A stretch of DNA of 64,000 nt from Rathayibacter sp. VKM Ac-2857 (GCF_013205025.1 NZ_JABMLE010000002.1:248001-312000); one strand, 5' to 3'. Shown: positions 35,379-44,087, numbered from the stretch's first letter. The notes: generated by a model not told the origin, from the letters alone. Program-made: numbers and translations.

Positions 35379-36032
35379 CTACCCCTCCCGGCGCTCCAGC
35401 TCCACCGCTCGGATCTCCTCCTGCAGGTCGCGCGTCGCCGTGCGCAGCGCCCGCTCCGCGTCGAGCCCCTGCGCGCGGGCCGAGGCGACGATCGCGAGCA
35501 GCAGCGGGCCGAGGTCCTCCTCCGACTCGATCGGCAGCGGCCCCTCCCCCGCGTCGACGATGCCGAGCGTGGTCGCCTTGCCGATCACCTTGTCGGCCAG
35601 CGCGAGCGCGGGCATGCCCTGCGGAATCCCGTCGAGGACGCTCGTCCGGTGCGGCTTCTCGGTCTTCTTCAGCTCGTCCCAGACGGCGATGACGTCGTCG
35701 GCGGTCTCCGCGGTCGCGTCGCCGAAGACGTGCGGGTGGCGGCCGATCATCTTGGCGTTCATGTGCGCCGCGACGTCCTCGATGGTGAACGGCTCCGGTC
35801 CGTCGGCGGCGAGGTCGGAGTGGAAGAGCACCTGGTAGAGCACGTCGCCGAGCTCCTCGATCAGGTCGGCCCGGTCGCCCGCCTCGATCGCGTCGACCAG
35901 CTCGTGCGACTCCTCGATCAGGTAGCGCACGAGCGACTCGTGGGTCTGCTCGGCGTCCCACGGGCAGCCACCCGGGGCGCGGAGGACGTGGACGGTGCGG
36001 ATGAGCTCGTCGAGCCGGGGATGCGCGGTCAC
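35379..36032 (-). CDS. mazG: Nucleoside triphosphate pyrophosphohydrolase MazG
   Basis: 217 residues; hydrolyses (d)NTPs to monophosphate and PPi. The metal-binding EExxE pattern appears in YLIEESHELVDAIE and DLIEELGDVLYQVLFH, and the N-terminal HVLRAPGGCPWDAEQTHES is the MazG signature. Half of a second MazG domain follows, as in actinobacterial single-domain forms. GTG at 36032 gives VTAHPRLDELI with a GAGGAT site. In Actinobacteria mazG regularly sits near mfd and enolase. An upstream extension to 36317 is antisense to the deaminase gene and rejected. Confidence 0.93.
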   Translation of the reverse strand: MTAHPRLDELIRTVHVLRAPGGCPWDAEQTHESLVRYLIEESHELVDAIEAGDRADLIEELGDVLYQVLFHSDLAADGPEPFTIEDVAAHMNAKMIGRHPHVFGDATAETADDVIAVWDELKKTEKPHRTSVLDGIPQGMPALALADKVIGKATTLGIVDAGEGPLPIESEEDLGPLLLAIVASARAQGLDAERALRTATRDLQEEIRAVELERREG

Positions 36033-36186
36033 CCGGCCATCCTCGCATCCGCCCTGTGGACTGATCCGTGGATGACCGACGCAGTGCCGTCGTCGCGGGC
36101 CGCACATCCGCCGGTCATCGGCGCGTAACACGCGCCGACTACGGTGACCGCGGGGCGCGACCGCGGCCCGGAACAGGAACGCCACC

Positions 36187-37215
36187 GTGACTCTCACGCC
36201 TCCCGCCACCGGCACCGCCCTCGATCGCGGAGCGCCGCCGAGCGCCGAGCTGCACATCCACATCGAGGGCACGATCGAGCCCGAGCACATCGTCGAGATG
36301 GCGCGCCGCAACGGCATCGCGCTGCCGACCGAGGACCTCGACGCCCTGCGCGCGCGCTACGCCTTCCAGGACCTCGCCTCCTTCCTCGAGCTGCACTACT
36401 CGAACCTCACCGTCCTGAAGACGGAGCGCGACTTCTTCGAGCTGGCCACCGGCTACCTCGACCGCGCGAAGCTCGCCAACGTCCGCCGCGCGGAGATCTT
36501 CTTCGATCCGCAGACGCACCTGGGAAACGGGGTCGCGCTCGACGTCGTGATGGCCGGGCTCACCCGTGCGCTCGGGCGGAGCGAGGAGACGCATGGCATC
36601 TCGACCGACCTGATCATGTGCTTCCTGCGCGACCTCGGGGCTGACGCGGCCGACGAGATGCTGACGGCGATCCTCCCCTACCGCGAGCACATCATCGGCG
36701 TGGGGCTCGACTCGAACGAGGTCGGCTTCGGGCCGGAGCTGTTCGTCGACGTCTACGCGCGGGCCGCGGCGGAGGGGCTGCACCTGGTCGCGCACGCGGG
36801 CGAGGAGGGCGGCCCGGAGACGGTCGCCGAGACCCTCGAGCTGCTGAAGGTGGAGCGGATCGACCACGGCATCCGCGCGATGGAGGACCCGGCGGTCGTG
36901 ACGATGCTCCGGGTGCAGGGAGTGCCGATCACGGTCTGCCCGCTGTCGAACGTGGCGCTGCGCGCCGTCGACACGATGAAGGACCACCCGCTGCCGGCGA
37001 TGCTCGACGCGGGGCTGATCGTCACCGTCTCGAGCGACGACCCGCCCTACTTCGGCGGCTACGTCGACGCGAACTACCGTGCGCTGGTCGAGGAGCTCGG
37101 CATGGACGACGCCCAACTCGAGCGCCTCGCGCTCAACTCCTTCGACGCCGCCTTCATCTCCGACGAGGACCGCGCCCGCTGGCAGGCCGAGGTCCGGGCC
37201 CACTTCACGTCCTGA
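36187..37215 (+). CDS. Adenine/adenosine deaminase family protein, likely adenine deaminase
   Basis: 342 residues. Metal and catalytic motifs: ELHIHIEG (21-28), HAGEEGG, DHGIR, and SSDDPPYFGGY. The motif set FFDPQTHLG, GVGLDSNEVG and DDPPYFGGY is that of the adenine aminohydrolase branch (Pseudomonas Add-like, yeast Aah1), not classical adenosine deaminase. The reaction would be adenine to hypoxanthine. GTG at 36187 with AGGAA before it. Together with apt in this window it gives two competing fates for free adenine. It ends 6 nt before the second copy of hairpin family 2. Confidence 0.88.
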   Translation: MTLTPPATGTALDRGAPPSAELHIHIEGTIEPEHIVEMARRNGIALPTEDLDALRARYAFQDLASFLELHYSNLTVLKTERDFFELATGYLDRAKLANVRRAEIFFDPQTHLGNGVALDVVMAGLTRALGRSEETHGISTDLIMCFLRDLGADAADEMLTAILPYREHIIGVGLDSNEVGFGPELFVDVYARAAAEGLHLVAHAGEEGGPETVAETLELLKVERIDHGIRAMEDPAVVTMLRVQGVPITVCPLSNVALRAVDTMKDHPLPAMLDAGLIVTVSSDDPPYFGGYVDANYRALVEELGMDDAQLERLALNSFDAAFISDEDRARWQAEVRAHFTS

Positions 37216-37221
37216 TCCCCG

Positions 37222-37284
37222 CCGCGAAATGCCACTTGTGCACGCTTTTCACGGCGTGTCGCGTGCACAAGTGGCATCTCGCGG
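37222..37284. repeat. Hairpin repeat family 2, copy B (convergent junction)
   Basis: Arms 37222-37244 and 37262-37284 (23 bp, one mismatch), loop 17 nt. The arms share CCACTTGTG and CACAAGTGGCATCTCGCGG with copy A at 27658-27720; the loop shares CACGGCGTGTCG. At the inner stem copy A has AG/CT where copy B has CA/TG, so pairing is kept. It is centred 6 nt from the deaminase stop and 6 nt from the small convergent gene's stop. Confidence 0.9.
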
Positions 37285-37290
37285 GGAGGG

Positions 37291-37455
37291 CTAGCCCTCG
37301 GGGTGCGGGGCGAGGTCGGGGGTCGCGCGGTCGAGGTCGGCGGCCTCCTCCTCGGGGCGGGGGGCGATCGTCTCGTCCTCCTCGAGCTCGGGGATGCTCG
37401 GCTCGTCGGGGCCGGGGATGCGCGGCGGGACGGAGTGCTCGTCGGAGGCGGTCAT
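37291..37455 (-). CDS. Small acidic hypothetical protein
   Basis: 54 residues, MTASDEHSVPPRIPGPDEPS then IPELEEDETIAPRPEEEAAD, ending LAPHPEG. Very acidic and proline-rich, so probably disordered. ATG at 37455 has an AAGGA site 7 nt before it, and codon use fits the region. It lies 52 nt downstream of mfd on the same strand. No homologue is recalled. It could be a small partner of Mfd or unrelated. Confidence 0.55.
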   Translation of the reverse strand: MTASDEHSVPPRIPGPDEPSIPELEEDETIAPRPEEEAADLDRATPDLAPHPEG

Positions 37456-37507
37456 GATCGGTCCTTCGTTCGGGGTCGGAACCGGCGCGCGGGCGGCGCG
37501 GCGGCGG

Positions 37508-40500
37508 TCAGCTCGCGACGGCGGCGGGCTCGGGGAAGAGCGCGTCGAGCAGGTTCGCGACCCAGTCGATCAGCGCGCGGTCGCCGAGCGGGACGCCGTC
37601 GAGCACCGGCATCGGCACGACCACGGCGTTCGCCTGCTGCAGGTACTTCGCGGTCGGATACATCCGGCGCAGGCGTACCTGGATCGAGTCGGCGAGGTGC
37701 GCCGGGGCGACGCGGACGTTCGAGCCCATCGCCACCACGTCGCTGAGGCCGGCGCGCTGGGCGCGCATCCGCAGCCGCGAGACCAGGACGAGGTTCTCGA
37801 CGGCCTCGGGCAGCTCGCCGTACCGGTCGGTCAGCTCCTCGACCACGAGGTCGACGCTGCCCTCCTTCGCGGTCGGCGAGGTCGCCGCGGACAGCTTCTG
37901 GTACGCCTCCAGGCGCAGCCGCTCGCTGTCGACGTACTCCTCCGGGATCCGCGCGTCGACCGGCAGCTCGAGCCGCAGCTCGGTCTGGCCCTCCGCGACC
38001 TCGCCGCGGAAGCCGTCGACGGCCTCGCCGATCATCCGCAGGTAGAGGTCGAAGCCGACGCCCTGGATGTGGCCGGACTGCTCGCCGCCGAGCAGGTTGC
38101 CCGCGCCGCGGATCTCGAGGTCCTTCAGCGCGATCTGCATGCCGCCACCGAGGTCGGAGTTGGCGGCGAGCGTCTGCAGGCGGTCGTGCGCGGTCTCCGA
38201 CAGCGGCTTCATCTCGTCGTAGAGCAGGTAGGCGTAGGCGCGCTCGCGGCCGCGGCCGACGCGACCGCGCAGCTGGTGCAGCTGCGAGAGGCCGTACTTG
38301 TCGGCGCGGTCGACGATCAGCGTGTTCGCGTTCGGGATGTCGAGGCCGGTCTCGACGATGGTCGTCGAGACGAGCACGTCGAACTTGCGCTCCCAGAAGT
38401 CGACGATGATCCGCTCGAGCTGCGACTCGCTGAGCTTGCCGTGCGCGACGGCGATGCGCGCCTCCGGCACCAGCTCGGCGAGCTGCGCGGCGACGCGGTT
38501 GATCGTCGAGACGCGGTTGTGCACGAAGAACACCTGGCCCTCGCGCAGCAGCTCGCGCCGGATCGCGGCCGAGACCTGCTTCTCCGAGTACGGGCCGACG
38601 AAGGTGAGGATCGGGTGGCGCTCCTCCGGCGGCGTCGCGAGCGTCGACATCTCGCGGATGCCGGTGACCGCCATCTCGAGCGTGCGCGGGATGGGCGTGG
38701 CGCTCATCGAGAGGATGTCGACGTTCTTCTTCAGCGCCTTCAGCTTCTCCTTGTGCTCGACGCCGAAGCGCTGCTCCTCGTCGATCACGAGCAGGCCGAG
38801 GTCCTTGAAGACGATGTTGTCGCTGAGGAGTCGGTGCGTCGCGATGACCATGTCGACGGTGCCGTCGGCGAGGCCCTCGATCGTCTCCTTCGACTCCTTC
38901 GCGCTCTGGAAGCGGCTGAGGGCGCGCAGGTGCACCGGGAAGCCGGCGAAGCGCTCCTGGAACGTCTCGAGGTGCTGGCGCACGAGCAGCGTGGTCGGCA
39001 CGAGCATCGCGACCTGCTTGCCGTCCTGGATCGCCTTGAACGCGGCGCGCACGGCGACCTCGGTCTTGCCGAAGCCCACGTCGCCGGAGAGCAGGCGGTC
39101 CATCGGGATCGGCCGCTCCATGTCGGCCTTGACCTCGTCGATCACGGTGAGCTGGTCGGGGGTCTCCGCGAACGGGAACGCCTCCTCCAGCTCGCGCTGC
39201 CACGGCGTGTCCGGCGGGAACGAGTGTCCGCGCGAGGCCATCCGGGCGGAGTAGAGCTTGACCAGCTCGACCGCGATGTCGCGGACCGCGCGGCGCGCCT
39301 TGCTCTTGGCCTGCGCCCAGTCGCTGCCGCCCATCTTGCTCAGCGCGGGGGCCTCGCCGCCGACGTAGCGGGAGAGGAGGTCGAGCTGGTCGGTGGGGAC
39401 GAGCAGCTTGTCGCCCGGGAAGCCGCGCTTGCTGGGCGCGTACTCGAGGACGAGGTACTCGCGCCGGGTCTTCACGGCGTTGCGCCCGCCGCTGGAGACC
39501 TCGCGCTGCGAGAGCTCGACGAAGCGGCCGATGCCGTGGGTGGCGTGCACGACGAAGTCGCCGGGGTTCAACTGCAGCGGATCGACGACGTTCTTGCGGC
39601 GCGACGCGAGCTTCTTGACGGCGCGCGAGTCGTAGCCGACGGTGCGGCCGTAGAACTCGGTGTCGGTGAGCAGGGCGACCTTGGCGCCGTCGACCTCGAA
39701 GCCGTGGTCGACATTGGCCTGCAGCACGTAGGCGAGGCCGGGCTCGAGCTCGGCGGGCAGGTCGGGGACGATGCGGGCGGCGACCTCGTGCTCGGCGAGC
39801 ACCTGGTCGGTGCGCTCGACCGTGCCGGGGCCGGGTGCGGTGAGCACGACGCTCCAGCCCTCGGCGAGGCGGGCGCGCACGTGCGCGAGGGCGCCCTCGA
39901 CCGCGCCGCCGAAGCCGGGCACGGGCTCGCCGTCGACGCGGACGGCCAGGATCTCGTCGATCCCGAGCTCCTCCGGCAGCACCTCGGCCTCACCGGCGGC
40001 AGGGCCCTGGCGGAAGGTGCTCATCGTCCACCACGGGTGGTCGGGGGTCTCGGCGCCGGGGGCGCTGAACTTGACGGCGTCGCGGAGGGCGCCGAGCGAG
40101 ATGAACTCGCCGGAGGCCAGATCGATCGGGGCCTCGGCGCCGGCGGTCGCGGCGCTCCACGCGGCCTGGAGGAACTCGCGGTTCGTCTCGGCGAGGCTGA
40201 TCGCGCGGGTGGCGACTCGCTCCGGAGCGAGCACGGCCACCGCGGCGCCGGCCGGGAGGTAGTGCGAGATGGGGACGAGGCGCTCCAGCAGCGCGGGGGC
40301 GAGCGACTCCATCCCCTCGACCGGGATGCCCTCCGCGATCTTCGCGAGCATCGCGGAGAGGCTGGGGAACTCGTGCAGCATCTCGCGGGCGCGCTGGCGG
40401 ACGGCCGGCACGAGCAGCAGCTCGCGGCTCGGCGGCAGCACGACGGACTCGGCCTCCCCCGGCAGCGAGCGCTGGTCGGCGACGGAGAAGCCGCGGATCG

Positions 40501-41125
40501 AGTCGACCTCGTCGCCGAAGAAGTCGATGCGGCTGGGGTGCTCGGCCACGGCCGGGAAGACGTCGAGGATGCCGCCGCGGACGGCGAACTCGCCGCGGCG
40601 GGTGACCATGTCGACGCGCGAGTAGGCGAGGTCGACCAGCTCGGACGAGATCCGGCCGAGGTCGTAGCCGCGGCCGCCCTTGACCAGGCGGATCGGCGCG
40701 ATGTCGGCGAGGTTGTCGGCGACCGGCTGCAGCGCGGCGCGCACCGAGGCGACGACGACGAGCGGCTTCTCCCCGGACCAGGTCTTCATCCGGCGCAGCG
40801 CGTCGAGGCGCCGGCCGACGATCTCGGCGCTCGGGCTGAGGCGCTCGTGCGGCAGCGTCTCCCAGGCCGGGAACTCGACGACCTCGGCGTCCGGCAGCAC
40901 GCAGCTGAGCGACGCGCGGATGTTCTCGGAGTCGCGGCCCGTCGCGGTGACGACGAGGGCGGCCTGCGGACGATCGGCCTCGGCGCGGCGCTCCAGGAGG
41001 CCCGCCAGCAGGGGGACGCGGAGGCCGTCGGCCACGGAGAAATCGGCGTCGCGGATCGCGAACGCGAGAGCGTCGTCGAACGTGGAGGCGCGCGAGAGCG
41101 CCGAGATGATCCGGTTGAGAGGCAC
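37508..41125 (-). CDS. mfd: Transcription-repair coupling factor Mfd
   Basis: 1205 residues; removes RNA polymerase stalled at DNA lesions and recruits UvrA. N-terminal UvrB-like region, then the RNA-polymerase-interaction domain, then a SF2 translocase with Walker A DVGFGKTEV, DEEQRFG (DExQ box), SATPIPRTL and LRGRVGR, and a C-terminal TRCF domain that contacts UvrA (RIPEEYVDSERLRLEAYQKL). Full length. GTG at 41125; TAAACT at 41132-41137 is 6 nt upstream, and a perfect 15-bp palindrome covers the rest of the promoter. Confidence 0.97.
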   Translation of the reverse strand: MPLNRIISALSRASTFDDALAFAIRDADFSVADGLRVPLLAGLLERRAEADRPQAALVVTATGRDSENIRASLSCVLPDAEVVEFPAWETLPHERLSPSAEIVGRRLDALRRMKTWSGEKPLVVVASVRAALQPVADNLADIAPIRLVKGGRGYDLGRISSELVDLAYSRVDMVTRRGEFAVRGGILDVFPAVAEHPSRIDFFGDEVDSIRGFSVADQRSLPGEAESVVLPPSRELLLVPAVRQRAREMLHEFPSLSAMLAKIAEGIPVEGMESLAPALLERLVPISHYLPAGAAVAVLAPERVATRAISLAETNREFLQAAWSAATAGAEAPIDLASGEFISLGALRDAVKFSAPGAETPDHPWWTMSTFRQGPAAGEAEVLPEELGIDEILAVRVDGEPVPGFGGAVEGALAHVRARLAEGWSVVLTAPGPGTVERTDQVLAEHEVAARIVPDLPAELEPGLAYVLQANVDHGFEVDGAKVALLTDTEFYGRTVGYDSRAVKKLASRRKNVVDPLQLNPGDFVVHATHGIGRFVELSQREVSSGGRNAVKTRREYLVLEYAPSKRGFPGDKLLVPTDQLDLLSRYVGGEAPALSKMGGSDWAQAKSKARRAVRDIAVELVKLYSARMASRGHSFPPDTPWQRELEEAFPFAETPDQLTVIDEVKADMERPIPMDRLLSGDVGFGKTEVAVRAAFKAIQDGKQVAMLVPTTLLVRQHLETFQERFAGFPVHLRALSRFQSAKESKETIEGLADGTVDMVIATHRLLSDNIVFKDLGLLVIDEEQRFGVEHKEKLKALKKNVDILSMSATPIPRTLEMAVTGIREMSTLATPPEERHPILTFVGPYSEKQVSAAIRRELLREGQVFFVHNRVSTINRVAAQLAELVPEARIAVAHGKLSESQLERIIVDFWERKFDVLVSTTIVETGLDIPNANTLIVDRADKYGLSQLHQLRGRVGRGRERAYAYLLYDEMKPLSETAHDRLQTLAANSDLGGGMQIALKDLEIRGAGNLLGGEQSGHIQGVGFDLYLRMIGEAVDGFRGEVAEGQTELRLELPVDARIPEEYVDSERLRLEAYQKLSAATSPTAKEGSVDLVVEELTDRYGELPEAVENLVLVSRLRMRAQRAGLSDVVAMGSNVRVAPAHLADSIQVRLRRMYPTAKYLQQANAVVVPMPVLDGVPLGDRALIDWVANLLDALFPEPAAVAS

Positions 41126-41131
41126 CGACCG

Positions 41132-41174
41132 AGTTTACTGCCGACGTCCGACACCATGCGGTGTCGGACGTCGG
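41132..41174 (-). promoter_or_regulatory. mfd promoter with perfect 15-bp palindrome
   Basis: The -10 TAAACT (41132-41137) ends 6 nt before the mfd GTG. Immediately upstream, CCGACGTCCGACACC (41141-41155) and its exact complement (41160-41174) flank a 4-nt ATGC loop, so the palindrome occupies the -35 and spacer region. It may be a repressor operator or a terminator for upstream transcription. It is not a LexA-type box. Confidence 0.6.
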
Positions 41175-41477
41175 TCTGCGCCGGTCCCCGCCCGGCGCAG
41201 CGCGGTCGGCTTCGCGACGAGTTGCGTTCCGCAGAGCGTCCTGCGTTCGGCTGCTCGAAATCGCTTGGCACGCGATTTCGAATTCGCCTTCGGGGTGGTC
41301 GGCTGGTCTGCCGGGTGCTGGACATTGATCCGTCAGGAGTGGTTGTCCGGGAGCGGTTGGGGCGACCGTTTCTGACGGATCGGCTCGGCATTCGGGAAAG
41401 GGGCGGAATCGATCGGTCGTCAGTGGTCGCCTGAGGGGAGCTGGAGCAGCCGTTCGTGACGGGTCGGAGCGGGGCCG
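41175..41477. other. Gene-free, slightly AT-richer stretch with inverted repeats
   Basis: No credible gene in about 300 nt. It has a 9-bp hairpin (CGAAATCGC 41256-41264 with GCGATTTCG 41272-41280) and a 10-bp inverted repeat GATCCGTCAG (41327-41336) / CTGACGGATC (41372-41381). CGGGGTGGTCGGCTG (41291) recurs at about 48634. Confidence 0.55.
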
Positions 41478-42104
41478 TCAGGAGGAGGGGAAGAGGGGGC
41501 GGGTGCGGTGGGAGGCGGTGAGGAAGGGGGACGCGGGGAGAGTGGTGACCGTCTCGGGGATGGCGCGGGAGGGCCACTCGACGGCGAGGCGGAGGGTGGG
41601 GAGGGGTGGGAGGGGCCAGAGCCAGAAGTCGCGGGACCAGGTGTCGCGGTTCACGTCGGGGCGTCCGTCGCCCTCGAGGACGGGGCCGTCGACCTGCGCC
41701 TCGAAGACGTCGGCAGTGGAGGCCCACGGGGACTCGTCCTGCGTGGTCACCGTGCGGCCGTCGGCGAAGGAGGCGCCCCAGCGCAGACCGTCGGGGGCGA
41801 AGCGCTCGTCGAGCTGCCCGCGGCCGTGCGCGCGCTCGAGGTACTCGAAGACGCGCTGGCGGGCACGGCGGCCGGGGTCGGCGATCCGGACGCTCAGGCG
41901 GAGCAGCACGCCCTCGTCGTAGCAGCGGGCGAGATCGAGCGAGACGACGGTCGTGGCGGAGCGGCCGAGCTCGTGCTCGAGGAGCACGGTCCCCGGGATG
42001 CGGTGCCAGGGCGGGCCGGTCCAGGCGGGCAGCTCGGAGGGCGGGAGGAGGTCGTCCTCGTCGTAGGCACGCGGCTCGACCTCGCGGAAGAACGACTCGC
42101 TCAC
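41478..42104 (-). CDS. Hypothetical protein
   Basis: 208 residues starting VSESFFREVEPRAYDEDD. I do not recognise the family. The middle is rich in aromatic residues and Asp/Arg (WTGPPWHRIPGT, DFWLWPLPPLP), suggesting a soluble beta-rich domain. No signal peptide and no membrane segment. GTG at 42104 has an AAGGAG site. It lies alone between the mfd upstream region and repeat cluster IV. Confidence 0.7.
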   Translation of the reverse strand: MSESFFREVEPRAYDEDDLLPPSELPAWTGPPWHRIPGTVLLEHELGRSATTVVSLDLARCYDEGVLLRLSVRIADPGRRARQRVFEYLERAHGRGQLDERFAPDGLRWGASFADGRTVTTQDESPWASTADVFEAQVDGPVLEGDGRPDVNRDTWSRDFWLWPLPPLPTLRLAVEWPSRAIPETVTTLPASPFLTASHRTRPLFPSS

Positions 42105-42165
42105 GGCGGCTCCTTCGCGTCGGCTGCTCCACGGTAGCGCGGGCGGATCCACCGCGCTGAGGACG

Positions 42166-42530
42166 GTGGGTCTCGATACGCCCCTCTGGGGCTACTCGAC
42201 CAGCATGAGCGGCAAGCATGCTGATCGAGTAGGGCGCGCAGCGGCCCTATCGAGCGGAGGGGGCGCCTTCGGCGCCAGCGCAGGGCGGGGAAGAGACCGA
42301 TGTCCTTGCGGTGGTGGGTCTCGATACGCCCCTGCGGGGCTACTCGACCAGCATGTTCTGCGGGCGTCTCTTCCAAGTAGATCCACCGTCCTCAGGTCGG
42401 CGGGTCTCGATACGCCCCTCCGGGCTACTCGACCAGCATGGACTGCACGCCCCTCGCGAGGTCGCGCCAGCCGCAGCATGCTGGGCGAGGAGGCCGCGCA
42501 GCGTCCGTCTCGGGATACGCCGCTACGGGG
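42166..42530. repeat. Palindromic repeat cluster IV
   Basis: Reverse units about 42166-42207, 42312-42355 and 42399-42440, forward units about 42216-42255 and a degenerate one about 42476-42530, whose end overlaps the last codons of pth. Central stems include CCCC-GCA-GGGG type and a GGGCGC-GCA-GCGGCC form. It fills the 418-nt gap between the hypothetical gene and pth. Confidence 0.87.
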
Positions 42531-43107
42531 TCGTGTGCACCTTCAGCTGGGCGGCCTGCAGGCCGGCGTCGGCGATGAGCTCGACGGCGTCGGCGGCGTC
42601 GGCGATCAGGATCGGGAGGTTCTCGCGCTCGGGGCCGGCGAAGTCCTTGAGGACGAAGTCGGCGGCGGGCTGGCGGCCGGGTGGGCGGCCGATGCCGACC
42701 CGCACGCGGAGGAAATCGGCGCCGTCGGTCGCGGCGAGGATGTCGCGGATGCCGTTGTGGCCGCCGTGGCCGCCGCCGTTCTTGAGGCGCAGGGTGTCGA
42801 AGGGGATGTCGAGCTCGTCGTGCACGACGATCAGGCGCTCGGGCGCGAGGGAGTAGAAGTCGAGCAGCTGCGCGGTCGGGCCGCCCGAGAGGTTCATGAA
42901 GCTGTTGGGCTTGCCGAGGATCAGCTTCGGCCCGCCGGGGCGGAGGAAGCCCTCGGCGACCACGGCGTTCGCGCGGTTGTGCCGGCGGAACGAGCCGCCG
43001 ATCCGGGTCGCGAGCTCGTCAAGCACCATCTGCCCCACGTTGTGCCGGTTGCGCGCGTACTGCGCGCCCGGGTTGCCCAGTCCGACGACCAGCCAGGTCT
43101 CGCCCAT
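42523..43107 (-). CDS. pth: Peptidyl-tRNA hydrolase
   Basis: 194 residues; recycles peptidyl-tRNA by cleaving the ester bond. Catalytic residues are all present: N12 (LGNPG), H22 (NRHNVG), N72 (NSFMNLSG), D97 (VHDELD) and N118 (GGHNGI). ATG at 43107 has an AGAGGG site. It is downstream of rplY on the same strand, the classic actinobacterial order. The last codons overlap a degenerate unit of repeat cluster IV. Confidence 0.96.
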   Translation of the reverse strand: MGETWLVVGLGNPGAQYARNRHNVGQMVLDELATRIGGSFRRHNRANAVVAEGFLRPGGPKLILGKPNSFMNLSGGPTAQLLDFYSLAPERLIVVHDELDIPFDTLRLKNGGGHGGHNGIRDILAATDGADFLRVRVGIGRPPGRQPAADFVLKDFAGPERENLPILIADAADAVELIADAGLQAAQLKVHTTP

Positions 43108-43173
43108 CTCGTTCCCTCTTCTCGATGCGCTCAGCAGCGACGTCCTCCGCGGGGCGCAGCCCCCGGACGCGGA

Positions 43174-43204
43174 ACGGGCCCGCTCGCGATCGCGGCGGGC
43201 CCGT
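43174..43204 (-). terminator. Hairpin between rplY and pth
   Basis: ACGGGCCCGC (43174-43183) pairs with GCGGGCCCGT (43195-43204), 10 bp with an 11-nt loop. It lies 20 nt beyond the rplY stop. Attenuator or terminator. Confidence 0.6.
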
Positions 43205-43224
43205 CCGTGCGGGTGGTGCTCCGA

Positions 43225-43830
43225 CTACTCGGCGGCCTCGGTGGGCTCGGCCGGCGTGGTGGGCTCGCCCTCCTCGCCCAGGTCCTGCTCGACCTCCTCG
43301 GTGACGTTCACGATGAGCGCCTCGGGGTCGGTGAGCAGCGTCGCGCCCTCGGGGAGGGTGACGTCGGCGGCGGTGATCTGCGTGCCGGCCTCGAGTCCCT
43401 CGACCGAGACGACGACGTTCTGCGGGATCTTCGTGGCGTCGACCTCGAGCGAGAGCGTGTTCGCCTCGGTGGAGACGAGCGTGCCGGGAGCGGCCTCACC
43501 CTCGACGTGCACGGGGATGTCGACCGAGACCTTCTCGCCGAGACGGATGACCGCGAGGTCGATGTGCTCGATGATCTGGCGGACCGGGTCGCGCTGGATG
43601 TCCTTGACCAGCGACGTCTGGGCGACGCCCTCGATGTCGAGCTCGAGGATCGCGTTCGCCTTGCGGGTCAGCAGGAGGATCTGGTGGCCGGGCAGCGTGA
43701 CGTGCACGGGCTCGGTGCCGTGGCCGTAGAGGACCGCGGGGATCTTGTTCTGGGCGCGGATCTTGCGGGCCGCTCCCTTGCCGAACGAGGTGCGGACCTC
43801 GGCGACGACCTTGTTGGTGAGTTCTGCCAT
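43225..43830 (-). CDS. rplY: 50S ribosomal protein L25/general stress protein Ctc
   Basis: 201 residues; binds 5S rRNA. N-terminal L25 domain (SFGKGAARKIRAQNKIPAVLYG, LPGHQILLLTRKANAILELD) followed by the Ctc-type C-terminal beta domain (VDIPVHVEGEAAPGTLV, IPQNVVVSVEGLEAG) and an acidic tail. ATG at 43830 has GGAG 7 nt before it. Upstream in-frame ATG at 44046 would add 72 residues of unrelated sequence and is rejected. Confidence 0.95.
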   Translation of the reverse strand: MAELTNKVVAEVRTSFGKGAARKIRAQNKIPAVLYGHGTEPVHVTLPGHQILLLTRKANAILELDIEGVAQTSLVKDIQRDPVRQIIEHIDLAVIRLGEKVSVDIPVHVEGEAAPGTLVSTEANTLSLEVDATKIPQNVVVSVEGLEAGTQITAADVTLPEGATLLTDPEALIVNVTEEVEQDLGEEGEPTTPAEPTEAAE

Positions 43831-44087
43831 GGTGTTCTCCTGGACGGCGCCGTGCGCCGCCTGCTCGGGTCCCGGCCTGGGGCCGCGGACGGGGTTTCGA
43901 CTCGAACGCATGTCAGCGTGAGGAAAAGTCCGCGGCGCCCCTCTCGGAGCGCTTCGCCTGGTTCCACCGCGTCGATCACGGATGCGTGGGCATCCCTCGC
44001 CGAAGTTCAGCTGCCCACTGTACCGGCGATGCGGCCGCGCCGCCACCCGCGCCCGCCCCTCCCTACCGCGCCCCCAGCCGGGCTGGC

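Noticed and set aside
41141-41174. LexA (SOS) box at mfd
   Set aside because: The actinobacterial SOS box is TCGAACN4GTTCGA; the palindrome here does not match.
37394-41434. 1346-codon plus-strand open frame across the mfd gene
   Set aside because: Antisense to mfd. Open only because of the high third-position GC of the real gene; its translation is Arg/Ala/Glu/Gly-rich with no motifs.
42166-42530. Insertion sequence ends
   Set aside because: No transposase, no target-site duplication; the repeats are the short palindromic family.
43831-44087. RNA gene between rplY and the GST-like gene
   Set aside because: No cloverleaf, no SRP/tmRNA-like features; only short GC-rich palindromes.
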